A stretch of 25,775 nt of DNA, from positions 1-25,775 of the IMG/VR virus record IMGVR_UViG_3300037606_000599; one strand, given 5' to 3'. Every line of letters starts with the position of its first letter. Positions within the stretch are counted from its first letter, which is position 1. Source of the DNA: a virus. Under the pieces are notes generated by a model. That model saw only the letters and a program-made list of their open reading frames with translations, had not been told where the DNA came from and did no database searches. A program made the translations under genes and the position numbers. Of this stretch, positions 1-6,352 are shown piece by piece.

Positions 1-269
1 TTAGCAAGGACAATTTCAATATCGATGGGTTTACCTTTCCGTTCAATCACAGGTACCAGATTGTAATCCAACCCCCGGACCAACTTGATGATTGCGTAAT
101 CGTTTTTAATTGTAGTGGTCCCTTTCCCGTCGGCCTCGGCGAGCTCCTTGGAAAAAAGGTGTTGCATGACTTCATTCCTCGCTTCTTTAAGCGTGGCAGC
201 CACTTGTCTTGCGTATTCCTCGCACTGGTTAATCAATGCGAGTTTTGTTTTTAGTTCGATTTCGTTCAT
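1..269 (-). CDS. Hypothetical phage protein, partial (3' end beyond window)
   Basis: The minus-strand reading frame starts with ATG at 269-267 and stays open to the window edge, giving 89 complete codons and no stop. The protein begins MNEIELKTKLALINQCEEYA. Its first ~45 residues look like a charged amphipathic helix, possibly coiled coil, followed by a short beta-rich part (TTTIKNDYAIIKLVRGLDYN). Small proteins of this make-up, a helix then a beta strand region with scattered basic residues, are common beside replication genes in phages, but I do not recognise a family with certainty. It is the only minus-strand gene here and is transcribed away from the HTH gene at 402, so 270-401 is a divergent control region. 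Coding status is supported by the long open frame and normal amino-acid composition. Confidence 0.6.
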   Translation of the reverse strand, partial: MNEIELKTKLALINQCEEYARQVAATLKEARNEVMQHLFSKELAEADGKGTTTIKNDYAIIKLVRGLDYNLVPVIERKGKPIDIEIVLA

Positions 270-401
270 ATTAAATCGCTTGGTTGCTTGCGACGACCCC
301 ACCCTATTCAATACAAGCGAGATTCGTCAAATGTTTTTTAAAATATATTTTAAAATGCCTTGCAAGCCTTGTTGTTTCAAGGCGAAGTTCGTCGCAGGAT
401 T
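270..401. promoter_or_regulatory. Divergent intergenic control region
   Basis: These 132 bases separate the start of the minus-strand gene (269) from the HTH gene (402) and should hold promoters for both directions. The segment is AT-rich in the middle. It contains the perfect palindrome at 336-355 and, just downstream, a small hairpin GCCTTG-TTGTTT-CAAGGC at 366-383 that would lie in the 5' leader of the HTH gene. A TTGACG hexamer on the minus strand (330-325) could be a -35 element, but no convincing -10 is found at standard spacing. Promoter placement is inference. Confidence 0.45.
336..355. promoter_or_regulatory. Perfect 20-bp AT palindrome, candidate operator
   Basis: The sequence TTTTAAAATATATTTTAAAA is identical to its reverse complement over 20 bases and consists of two TTTTAAAA half-sites around TATA. 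It lies 46 bases upstream of the HTH gene and between two divergent genes, the usual place for an autoregulatory operator. Such AT runs can also arise by chance or act as a promoter -10 or UP element. Binding by the HTH protein is inference. Confidence 0.4.
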
Positions 402-587
402 ATGAATTTATTAGATGAAGCAAAGCAATTACTAGCTTGCCGTCGGATTCAAGAAGTGGCTAATCAGACTGGATTTAGCTATCAATGGATCTGGCAAATT
501 GCCAAGGGGAAAAACAATAACCCCGGAATCGTCCGACTTGAAAAATTAGTTAAACACCTAAAGAAAACAAATGTCATACCAAGCTGA
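402..587 (+). CDS. Small HTH DNA-binding protein (Cro-like)
   Basis: A 61-residue protein starting MNLLDEAKQLLACRRIQEVA. Residues ~15-50 form a helix-turn-helix of the kind seen in small phage regulators: IQEVANQTGFSYQWIWQIAKG, then NPGIVRLEKLVKHL, where a Cro/XRE-type fold places the recognition and packing helices. No other domain is present. I chose ATG 402 rather than the in-frame ATG 360 because 402 gives a compact HTH protein and has a weak AGGA upstream, while the upstream extension is basic, cysteine-containing and includes the leader hairpin. The stop (585-587) lies 17 bases inside the next gene, so the two are probably co-transcribed and translationally coupled. It probably regulates the early/replication promoter, perhaps through the 336-355 palindrome. 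Confidence 0.65.
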   Translation: MNLLDEAKQLLACRRIQEVANQTGFSYQWIWQIAKGKNNNPGIVRLEKLVKHLKKTNVIPS

Positions 588-2871
588 GAACATCCCCCTT
601 GAATTGCGACAATTACCGCAATGGGTTTGCAGTGGGATTGATAAAGTCCCAATAAATCCGAATTCAGGTCGCCCCGCCGATCCGATGAATTCGGCAACCT
701 GGGGAACCTTTGAACAAGCGTGTAAATCAAACCAACCCAATATCGGATTTGTGCTTGGTTTCGAAGACCCTTATTGCATTATTGACCTTGACGATAAAGA
801 AGACAACCCAGCAACCGAAGAACAGCGAGCGCGATTCGCTGTAATTATCAACGCAGTCGATTCATATACTGAATTGAGTCAGAGTGGGCGCGGTATCCAC
901 ATTGTAGTAAAAGGTGCAATTCCGAAAGGTGTCAAACGTGACAACGTAGAAATCTATAGCTGGGGACGCTATATGATCTTCACCGGCAACGTAATCAAAC
1001 AAGCTCCAATCACCGATCAAAACGATATAATCCTAAAGCTTTACCGCGAAATGGAAACGATGAAGGGGACTGCTGAATTGAAATGGATACCTCCTATTCA
1101 AAGCGATCTCGAAGTTTGGCAAATGGCAAGCACCGCAGAGAACGAAGAAAAATTCAATAACCTATGGGAGGGCAAATGGGAACACTATCCAGACTACCAA
1201 GTGGAAAGACAATCGGGAGCCGACTTCGCCCTTCTTTCAATGCTTTGTTTTTATAGTCGATCTAATCACCAGGTTATTTCAATGTTTAGGCAGAGCGGGT
1301 TGGGTAAGCGCGAAAAGGCCCAGCGCGATGACTATCTAATTCGAAGTATCAAACGAATTAGAGCAGTGCAGGACATGCCCGAAATTGATTTCTCAAAAAT
1401 TGAATTTCCGGGAGTCCAATTTGATTCCCCTTTCATAGTAGGGACCCCACCCCCCTCGGCGACCACCACCCCATCATTACAGGACCCCATTGTTGATGCA
1501 CAACCGGCGATTGTAGCGATTGCGTCGCCCCCACCCATGCAACCTGGCGTTACGTTCCCCCCGGGCCTTGTGGGCGACCTGGCCTATTATATATACGCAA
1601 GCAGTCAACGACCAGTCGCTCATGTCAGCCTCGCTGCAGCCCTCGCCTTATGCGCCGGCATTTCGGGTCGTGCTTATAATGTCAGCGGCTCGGGTCTCAA
1701 CCATTACATTATTTTGGTCGCGGGCACAGGTCGAGGCAAGGAAGATGGTCCGAAAGGTATTGACCGAATTATGGGTTGCGTAAAGAAACAAATCCAAGGC
1801 GCGGAAATGTTCATTGGCCCCGGCGCTTATGCATCGGGTCAGGGGTTAATCAAAGTCTTGAATAACAAACAATGCTTCCTTTCAGTGCTCGGCGAGTTTG
1901 GTATCACCTTGCATGAGATGACAGGAAGAAACGCAAACCCCGCTTTGGTTATGCTTCGTAAGATGCTCCTTGCCCTTTATAGCAAATCGGGGTTTGCCGA
2001 TTTGTTGATGCCCACCGCATACAGCGACCAGGAAAAGAATACCGACATGGTGCAGGCACCGAATGTGACATTGCTCGGCGAGGGGTCAACGGCGACCTTT
2101 TTTCAAGGCCTTGAGGAGTCACATATTTTGGATGGATTGCTTCCCCGGTTCACGACTATTGAATATAAGGGACCTCGGGTCAAGCGAAATGAAAATGCCT
2201 ACTTTAACCCACCCCAAGAGCTGATTGATCGACTTTCTAATTTGGCAGTCACTTGTATGGCCACAATGAACAATACAGCATGCGCACCAATCAGTTTCAA
2301 TAGCGATGCTAAACGATTATTGGATGAATATGACACCGAGTGCGACCGGCGAATCAATGAAAGTCAGACAATGGTCGAAAGCGAACTCTACAACCGAGCA
2401 CACTTGAAGGCGCTCAAATTGGCGGGACTCGTCGCCGTGGGTTGTGACATTCAAACGCCCGTAATCACCCTACAAATCGCCCAGTGGGCAATTGACTTCA
2501 CGACCGCCGAAATCGACAACATGGCGCGACATTTCAACGTCGGCGACGTGGGAGAGGGGAATCATCGCCAAGAGCACGACTTCAAGCGATTGTTTGAGCA
2601 ATACATGATCATGACCCCGGTTCAGCGAGGTAATAGCGGTGTAAGAAAGAGTTTGTCAGAGCAACAGAATGTCGTTCCGAAAAACTATCTAAGGAAGCGT
2701 TTGAAAATGACGGCGAGTTTCAAAAACGATAAAGCAGGGTCAAACCGAGCAATCGAAAACCTCATAAATACGCTCACCGGTGACCACACAATTCAGCGGG
2801 TTCCCCCTGATCAAGCCCTTGAAATGTTTCAGACAAGGGCCGTTCTTTATACCTACGGTGAGTGCTGGTGA
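571..2871 (+). CDS. Primase-polymerase fused to DUF3987-like ATPase
   Basis: A 766-residue replication protein that probably primes and unwinds phage DNA. Residues ~1-165 resemble the archaeo-eukaryotic primase/polymerase fold of the phage NrS-1 polymerase family: an acidic CIIDLDD motif (metal ligands), SQSGRGIHIVVKG with the catalytic His, and EIYSWGRYMIFTGN. Residues ~175-270 (LEVWQMA, FNNLWEG, GADFALLSMLCFY, ISMFRQSGLGK) match the helix-bundle domain that follows in that family. A proline-rich linker (~285-330) leads to a DUF3987-like P-loop domain with AGTGRGKE near 383-390 and an acidic strand ending LGEFG near 440-444. The Walker A ends GKE instead of GKS/T, a form I associate with phage members of this group. 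The start overlaps the HTH gene. The last 14 bases are part of a direct repeat that continues into the non-coding block. Confidence 0.85.
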   Translation: MSYQAENIPLELRQLPQWVCSGIDKVPINPNSGRPADPMNSATWGTFEQACKSNQPNIGFVLGFEDPYCIIDLDDKEDNPATEEQRARFAVIINAVDSYTELSQSGRGIHIVVKGAIPKGVKRDNVEIYSWGRYMIFTGNVIKQAPITDQNDIILKLYREMETMKGTAELKWIPPIQSDLEVWQMASTAENEEKFNNLWEGKWEHYPDYQVERQSGADFALLSMLCFYSRSNHQVISMFRQSGLGKREKAQRDDYLIRSIKRIRAVQDMPEIDFSKIEFPGVQFDSPFIVGTPPPSATTTPSLQDPIVDAQPAIVAIASPPPMQPGVTFPPGLVGDLAYYIYASSQRPVAHVSLAAALALCAGISGRAYNVSGSGLNHYIILVAGTGRGKEDGPKGIDRIMGCVKKQIQGAEMFIGPGAYASGQGLIKVLNNKQCFLSVLGEFGITLHEMTGRNANPALVMLRKMLLALYSKSGFADLLMPTAYSDQEKNTDMVQAPNVTLLGEGSTATFFQGLEESHILDGLLPRFTTIEYKGPRVKRNENAYFNPPQELIDRLSNLAVTCMATMNNTACAPISFNSDAKRLLDEYDTECDRRINESQTMVESELYNRAHLKALKLAGLVAVGCDIQTPVITLQIAQWAIDFTTAEIDNMARHFNVGDVGEGNHRQEHDFKRLFEQYMIMTPVQRGNSGVRKSLSEQQNVVPKNYLRKRLKMTASFKNDKAGSNRAIENLINTLTGDHTIQRVPPDQALEMFQTRAVLYTYGECW

Positions 2872-3018
2872 TGCAAATTGCACGATTGAAGAGTGAAGCA
2901 ATTTGCAAAATACATTTTACAAACAACTACAATTTGCAAACTACAAGTGAGTGCTGGTGATGCAAATTGCACGATTGAAGAGTGAAGCAATTTGCAAACT
3001 ACATTTTACAAACAACTA
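2858..3018. repeat. Two 72-bp direct repeats, each with an internal hairpin
   Basis: Copies at 2858-2929 and 2947-3018 (period 89) differ at one base (2910 A, 2999 C). The first copy includes the last 14 bases of the primase-polymerase gene with its stop, so the second looks like a tandem duplication of the gene end plus adjacent DNA. Each copy contains a perfect 10-bp inverted repeat TGCAAATTGC/GCAATTTGCA with a 16-base spacer (2872-2881/2898-2907 and 2961-2970/2987-2996). A further CAATTTGCAAACTACAA lies between copies at 2930-2946. Iteron-like repeats next to a replication gene suggest an origin; a transcription terminator is less likely because no T-run follows. Confidence 0.8.
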
Positions 3019-3078
3019 ATGATGGCAAAATACATTTTACAAACAACTAATGATGGCAAAATACATTTTACAAAATAA
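3000..3078. repeat. 31-bp tandem direct repeats (two full copies plus part)
   Basis: The unit begins TACATTTTACAAACAACTAA and ends TGATGGCAAAA. Full copies lie at 3000-3030 and 3031-3061, and a third begins at 3062 and diverges after TACATTTTACAAA. The first 18 bases of the unit are also the tail of both 72-bp repeats, so the two repeat families interlock. The period is not a multiple of three, which argues against a coding role. Confidence 0.8.
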
Positions 3079-3090
3079 GGCATTCTATAC

Positions 3091-3376
3091 CTTCCCCCCT
3101 TTCCCCACGACCTTCCCCACATTCCTTCCCCCTGTCGTTTCATTGCAAGCAGAAGGGTTTGAGGGCGAAATTCCGCCGATGTGGGGATGTGGGGAAGGGG
3201 GGTGGGGGGCGTCACAAGGAAATCGAAATTTTGACTCCCTTAATTATTCATATTTTTTTGGGTACCCCCCCCTTCCCCCCTTCCCCACACTTATACATTT
3301 ACCCCCCTTATTTATTATACCTACAATGATTAAGCGTGGGGAAGGAATGTGGGGGCAACTGAGGGGAAAAAGGGGA
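3091..3376. repeat. Interdigitated C-tract/G-tract inverted repeats with G-quadruplex potential
   Basis: Order is C1 (3091-3132), G1 (3181-3209), C2 (3264-3288), G2 (3336-3376). G1 GTGGGGAAGGGGGG (3189-3202) is a perfect inverted repeat of C2 (3275-3288). G2 GGGGAAGGAATGTGGGG (3338-3354) is a perfect 17-bp inverted repeat of C1 (3115-3131). The octamer TTCCCCAC occurs three times forward (3101, 3113, 3281) and twice inverted (3189, 3336). G1 has four G-runs of at least four within 27 bases (3183-3209), a G-quadruplex pattern; C2 gives a poorer one on the other strand. Confidence 0.75.
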
Positions 3377-3458
3377 AGAAACAATCTAACGTTGCAAAAT
3401 GCAATGAATCGATGAAATTGTCATATTTAGATATTAACAATGTGAAGGGGGCGAACCA

Positions 3459-3671
3459 ATGTCTCAAGTGGTGGTTGGTCCATTCATATCTTTACTATGA
3501 GATGGGAAATTCATTACTCTTGGTAAGTGGTTAAAAGAATGTTGGCCGCTTGTAAATCATGAGCATTCTCATCTTGTGGACATCACCGCGCTGCCCTTCA
3601 CAGGCTACTTTAGATGGCATGGTGAAAGCATTAGAAGAAAAATGATTGCAAAGCGAAGATTGATTGTATAA
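3459..3671 (+). pseudogene. Small ORF interrupted by an in-frame TGA
   Basis: From ATG 3459, preceded by a GAAGGGGG purine run, the frame reads MSQVVVGPFISLL, then TGA at 3498-3500, then continues without a stop as DGKFITLGKWLKECWPLVNH and on to TAA at 3669-3671, 71 codons in all. The part after TGA has ordinary protein-like composition (TALPFTGYFRWHGESIRRKM) and no ATG, GTG or TTG near its beginning. It ends nine bases before the VRR-NUC gene, as a normal operon gene would. It could be a decayed gene, a sequencing error, a readthrough site, or a chance open frame. Other genes in the window end with TGA, so a general reassignment of TGA is excluded. No family is recognised. Confidence 0.35.
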
Positions 3672-3680
3672 AATCAAAAC

Positions 3681-4175
3681 ATGCCAGCAAAACCAGCAAT
3701 ACCTAATCTCATCATGACCAAACTTCAAAAGAGATACGGGACCGAATTATCGATTGGTCCGGAGATTGATAGAAGGATCAAAACAAGTTCGGCATGGCAA
3801 GGGACTGAGCATGATTTACAGAAAGCTTACTTTGCTCGAATTGCCGAAATAATAGTCATGTCAGATTTGCCCGAACTTTACCTTGCTCATGCCATACCAA
3901 ATGGCGACATTCGAGATCCTCGGGCGGGTGCTAGATTGAAAGCCGAAGGTGTCAAATCAGGTATCCCTGATGTTTTTATCCCCATTGTCGAATCTGCCGA
4001 TTTCAATGATCCTAAGTCAGGTCTTTATATCGAATTTAAGAAAGCGGGCGGGTCACCGTCAGAGCATCAACGGGCAATGCTTTTGATGCTTCAAGATCAA
4101 AATTTCAGGGTTATCGTTTGCAACGATTTGGACACGGCGGTTTATGTAACCAAAAAACATCTAGGTCTAGTATGA
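3681..4175 (+). CDS. VRR-NUC family nuclease
   Basis: A 164-residue protein of the VRR-NUC branch of PD-(D/E)XK nucleases. The conserved core is visible: HAIPNG and R in the first part of the domain, then GAxLKAEGVKSGIPDVFIP with Asp97, YIEFKKAGG with Glu118-x-Lys120, SEHQRAML with Gln130, and a closing strand FRVIVCND. Together these form the metal-binding and catalytic set. Stand-alone phage VRR-NUC proteins are thought to cut branched or replicating DNA, helping replication, recombination or packaging. The first ~60 residues are more variable and of unknown role. The gene ends with an ATGA overlap with the small terminase gene, placing it in the packaging transcript. The start at 3681 has no Shine-Dalgarno sequence but no better upstream start exists. 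Confidence 0.88.
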   Translation: MPAKPAIPNLIMTKLQKRYGTELSIGPEIDRRIKTSSAWQGTEHDLQKAYFARIAEIIVMSDLPELYLAHAIPNGDIRDPRAGARLKAEGVKSGIPDVFIPIVESADFNDPKSGLYIEFKKAGGSPSEHQRAMLLMLQDQNFRVIVCNDLDTAVYVTKKHLGLV

Positions 4176-4861
4176 ACGACGATAAGCCAAGTTGGTTATC
4201 CAATACCAAAACCTCGACTGAAATCATCCCGCTTAAAAATACACCCGCAGATGAGGTCAAGCGGGTTAAGTTCGCAAAGAAGAAAACTGCGATTGTAAAG
4301 AAAAAAGCAGTAGCTAAGATCTTGAAGGATTGTGGATTATCGATCATCACCGCAGATAACAATCCCGCTTTGATAGTAGACGAACTTCTAGACTCAGATG
4401 AAAATGCCGAGGGGAGATTGAAAGCTTGGGCTGATGGTCGGGTCATTAGCGAAAGCGGGCGACGTAAGCGGGATGCATTTGTGCTTGAGTATATCAAAGA
4501 CTTCAACGGTCCGGACGCTTGTGTGAGAGTTGGCTTTCGAGATGGCATCAGGGCATTTCATAGTTTCAAGAAATGCCCTTACACACTGAGCACCCTCGCA
4601 AGGAAGATGGAGAAATGGGAAGCCAGGGCATTGGTGACCAAGGACAAGGTTTGCGCTTTGCTATGGCGAGAGGCGAATGACTTTATCTATGGCACGCCGT
4701 CCAGTAGGGTTGCCGCTGCCAATCAACTTGCTAAGGCAACCGGCTTGTCCAATGACGATATAAATATAAATCTGGGGATTCAGAATAACACCTATGTAAC
4801 CGCACCTTTGAAAGAAGAGGAATTTGAAAATATGAAAAGGGTCTTCGATAGCGAGTATTAG
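4172..4861 (+). CDS. Terminase small subunit (putative)
   Basis: A 229-residue protein beginning MNDDKPSWLSNTKTSTEIIP. The start at 4172 overlaps the nuclease stop by ATGA and is preferred over an upstream in-frame ATG (4118) that would run deep into the nuclease gene. Residues 1-60 are lysine-rich, suited to DNA binding or disorder. Residues ~95-200 fit a small-terminase HTH domain: RRKRDAFVLEYIKDFNGPDA, CVRVGFRDGIRAF, then helices resembling the part that recognises the packaging site and oligomerises. The role is supported chiefly by its place, three bases before the large terminase. Sequence similarity to known families is moderate, as is usual for this protein. Confidence 0.72.
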   Translation: MNDDKPSWLSNTKTSTEIIPLKNTPADEVKRVKFAKKKTAIVKKKAVAKILKDCGLSIITADNNPALIVDELLDSDENAEGRLKAWADGRVISESGRRKRDAFVLEYIKDFNGPDACVRVGFRDGIRAFHSFKKCPYTLSTLARKMEKWEARALVTKDKVCALLWREANDFIYGTPSSRVAAANQLAKATGLSNDDININLGIQNNTYVTAPLKEEEFENMKRVFDSEY

Positions 4862-4864
4862 ATT

Positions 4865-6352
4865 ATGGCATTTGATATTGACAATCCGAGGGAATGCAAA
4901 GTCTGGCGAGCGAGGCTTGAAAATTCGCTAATGGATTTTACTCGTTTTTTTTTGAAGCATCGACTCGGTTACCGAATGATAGTGAGTCCGCACCACTGGG
5001 CAATTGTCAGGGCATTGGAAGCGGTTTATGATGGTAAGATAAAACGTCTCATCATGAACCTTCCCCCGGGTTATACTAAGACCGAATTCGTGATTGCATT
5101 TATTGCTTGGGGGATGGCCAAGAATAGTAAATCCAAATACATTCATACGACATATTCAGATGCCCTTGCTTTGGAAAACAGCGCGCAAGTTCGCGAGATT
5201 GTAAACAATCCTTATTACCAAGCAATGTGGCCTTGCGAGCTGCGAAAAGATACAAAGGCAAAGGGGGCTTGGAAGAACGTCAGCGGGGGTGGTATGCAAG
5301 CGCGACCGGCAGGGGGATCAATCACAGGCTTTCGAGCGGGACAACCTGAACCGGGGTTTAGTGGGGCCTTTGTTATGGATGACATGATCAAACCGGATGA
5401 TGCGTACAGCAAGGTCACTGTGGAAACCATCAATAAGCGCTTCAATGGAGTCTTCAGGTCGCGATTGATGCAAGAGCGGGTAACTCCCATGATCTTGATC
5501 ATGCAACGGATTGCCCAAAATGATCCAACTGGATTTTTGTTGCGAGGTGGGACTAATGAGAAATGGCATCATTTAAACTTACCTGCTTTGTATGATAAGA
5601 CCGCACCCTATCCAAAAGAATACACTCACGGTATTCAAATAGACCCACAACTTGACAGTGGTCCGATTTGGCCATACAAGCACGATAAGAAAGAATTGAA
5701 AGCTTTGGATTTGGCGGACCCTTATGTTTATAAAGCGCAGTATCAGCAAACGCCGGCCCCGCCTGGAGGTGGTATCTTTAAAAATGATTGGTGGAGTTAT
5801 TACACCTGGAAATCAGTTATCCCTGAGTTTCGAATTATTACGGCTGACACCGCGCAGAAAACAAGTGAACAAAATGACTTCAGTTGCTTCCAGTTGTGGG
5901 GTTATCTCAAAGGGAATATCTATTTGCTGGATTTAATTAAAGGGAGATGGGAAGCGCCTGAATTGAATAGACAATTTCAGCAATTTTGGATCAAGCATTA
6001 TGCAACGGGTGAAGCGATGACCACAAACAAACTTCGATATGCCGCGGTAGAGGATAAATCATCAGGGACGGGTTTGATCCAATTTATGAGAAAGCTTCCT
6101 AATATGACAATCCCAGTTAAGGCGGTCCAAAGGAATCGCGACAAGGTTTCAAGAGCGATGGACACCGTCCCATACATAGCAAGCGGCCATGTCTTCGTTC
6201 CCAGCGATGCACCTTTTACCCTTGACTTCATGAATGAAATGGGTAAGTTCAGCAGTGACGACACCCACGATTTCGACGACCAAGTAGATCCAATGATGGA
6301 TGCTTGTGACTTGTTACTCGCGAAAAATTCTAAAACAGCAAAAACATGGTAA
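4865..6352 (+). CDS. Terminase large subunit (ATPase-nuclease)
   Basis: A 495-residue packaging motor. The N-terminal ATPase has a Walker A-like loop NLPPGYTKTE (residues 65-74, PPGYTKT in place of GxxxxGKT), as in many Terminase_6-type proteins, and a Walker B strand GAFVMDDMIKP with Asp172-Asp173. The C-terminal RNase H-like nuclease shows three acidic positions: ITADTAQ (Asp328) with ENDF-type spacing, AVEDKSSG (Glu396/Asp397), and HDFDDQVD near residues 466-475. Length is normal. It docks on the portal, pumps DNA into the prohead with ATP and cuts concatemers at packaging start and end. The next gene starts inside its last codons (ATGGTAA), so terminase and portal are translationally coupled. 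Confidence 0.93.
   Translation: MAFDIDNPRECKVWRARLENSLMDFTRFFLKHRLGYRMIVSPHHWAIVRALEAVYDGKIKRLIMNLPPGYTKTEFVIAFIAWGMAKNSKSKYIHTTYSDALALENSAQVREIVNNPYYQAMWPCELRKDTKAKGAWKNVSGGGMQARPAGGSITGFRAGQPEPGFSGAFVMDDMIKPDDAYSKVTVETINKRFNGVFRSRLMQERVTPMILIMQRIAQNDPTGFLLRGGTNEKWHHLNLPALYDKTAPYPKEYTHGIQIDPQLDSGPIWPYKHDKKELKALDLADPYVYKAQYQQTPAPPGGGIFKNDWWSYYTWKSVIPEFRIITADTAQKTSEQNDFSCFQLWGYLKGNIYLLDLIKGRWEAPELNRQFQQFWIKHYATGEAMTTNKLRYAAVEDKSSGTGLIQFMRKLPNMTIPVKAVQRNRDKVSRAMDTVPYIASGHVFVPSDAPFTLDFMNEMGKFSSDDTHDFDDQVDPMMDACDLLLAKNSKTAKTW

Larger units (their letters stand above)
2872..3458. other. Non-coding block, candidate phage replication origin
   Basis: This is the longest stretch without a credible gene. 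In order it holds the hairpin repeats (to 3018), 31-bp direct repeats (3000-3078), a C-rich tract (3091-3132), a G-rich tract (3181-3209), an AT-rich segment (3238-3260), a second C-rich tract (3264-3288) and a second G-rich tract (3336-3376). Iterons, hairpins, strand-asymmetric tracts and an AT-rich stretch immediately downstream of a primase-polymerase are what a replication origin would contain. The open frame 3050-3415 across it is low-complexity (runs of P, F and G) and is not believed. Confidence 0.55.

Noticed and set aside
2858-3078. CRISPR-like array
   Set aside because: The repeats are few, of two sizes, contiguous or unevenly spaced, with no unique spacers and no cas genes.
3050-3415. 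Open frame of 121 codons across the C/G-tract region
   Set aside because: The translation is runs of Pro, Phe and Gly dictated by the C- and G-tracts, begins inside a non-triplet tandem repeat, and has no family-like pattern.
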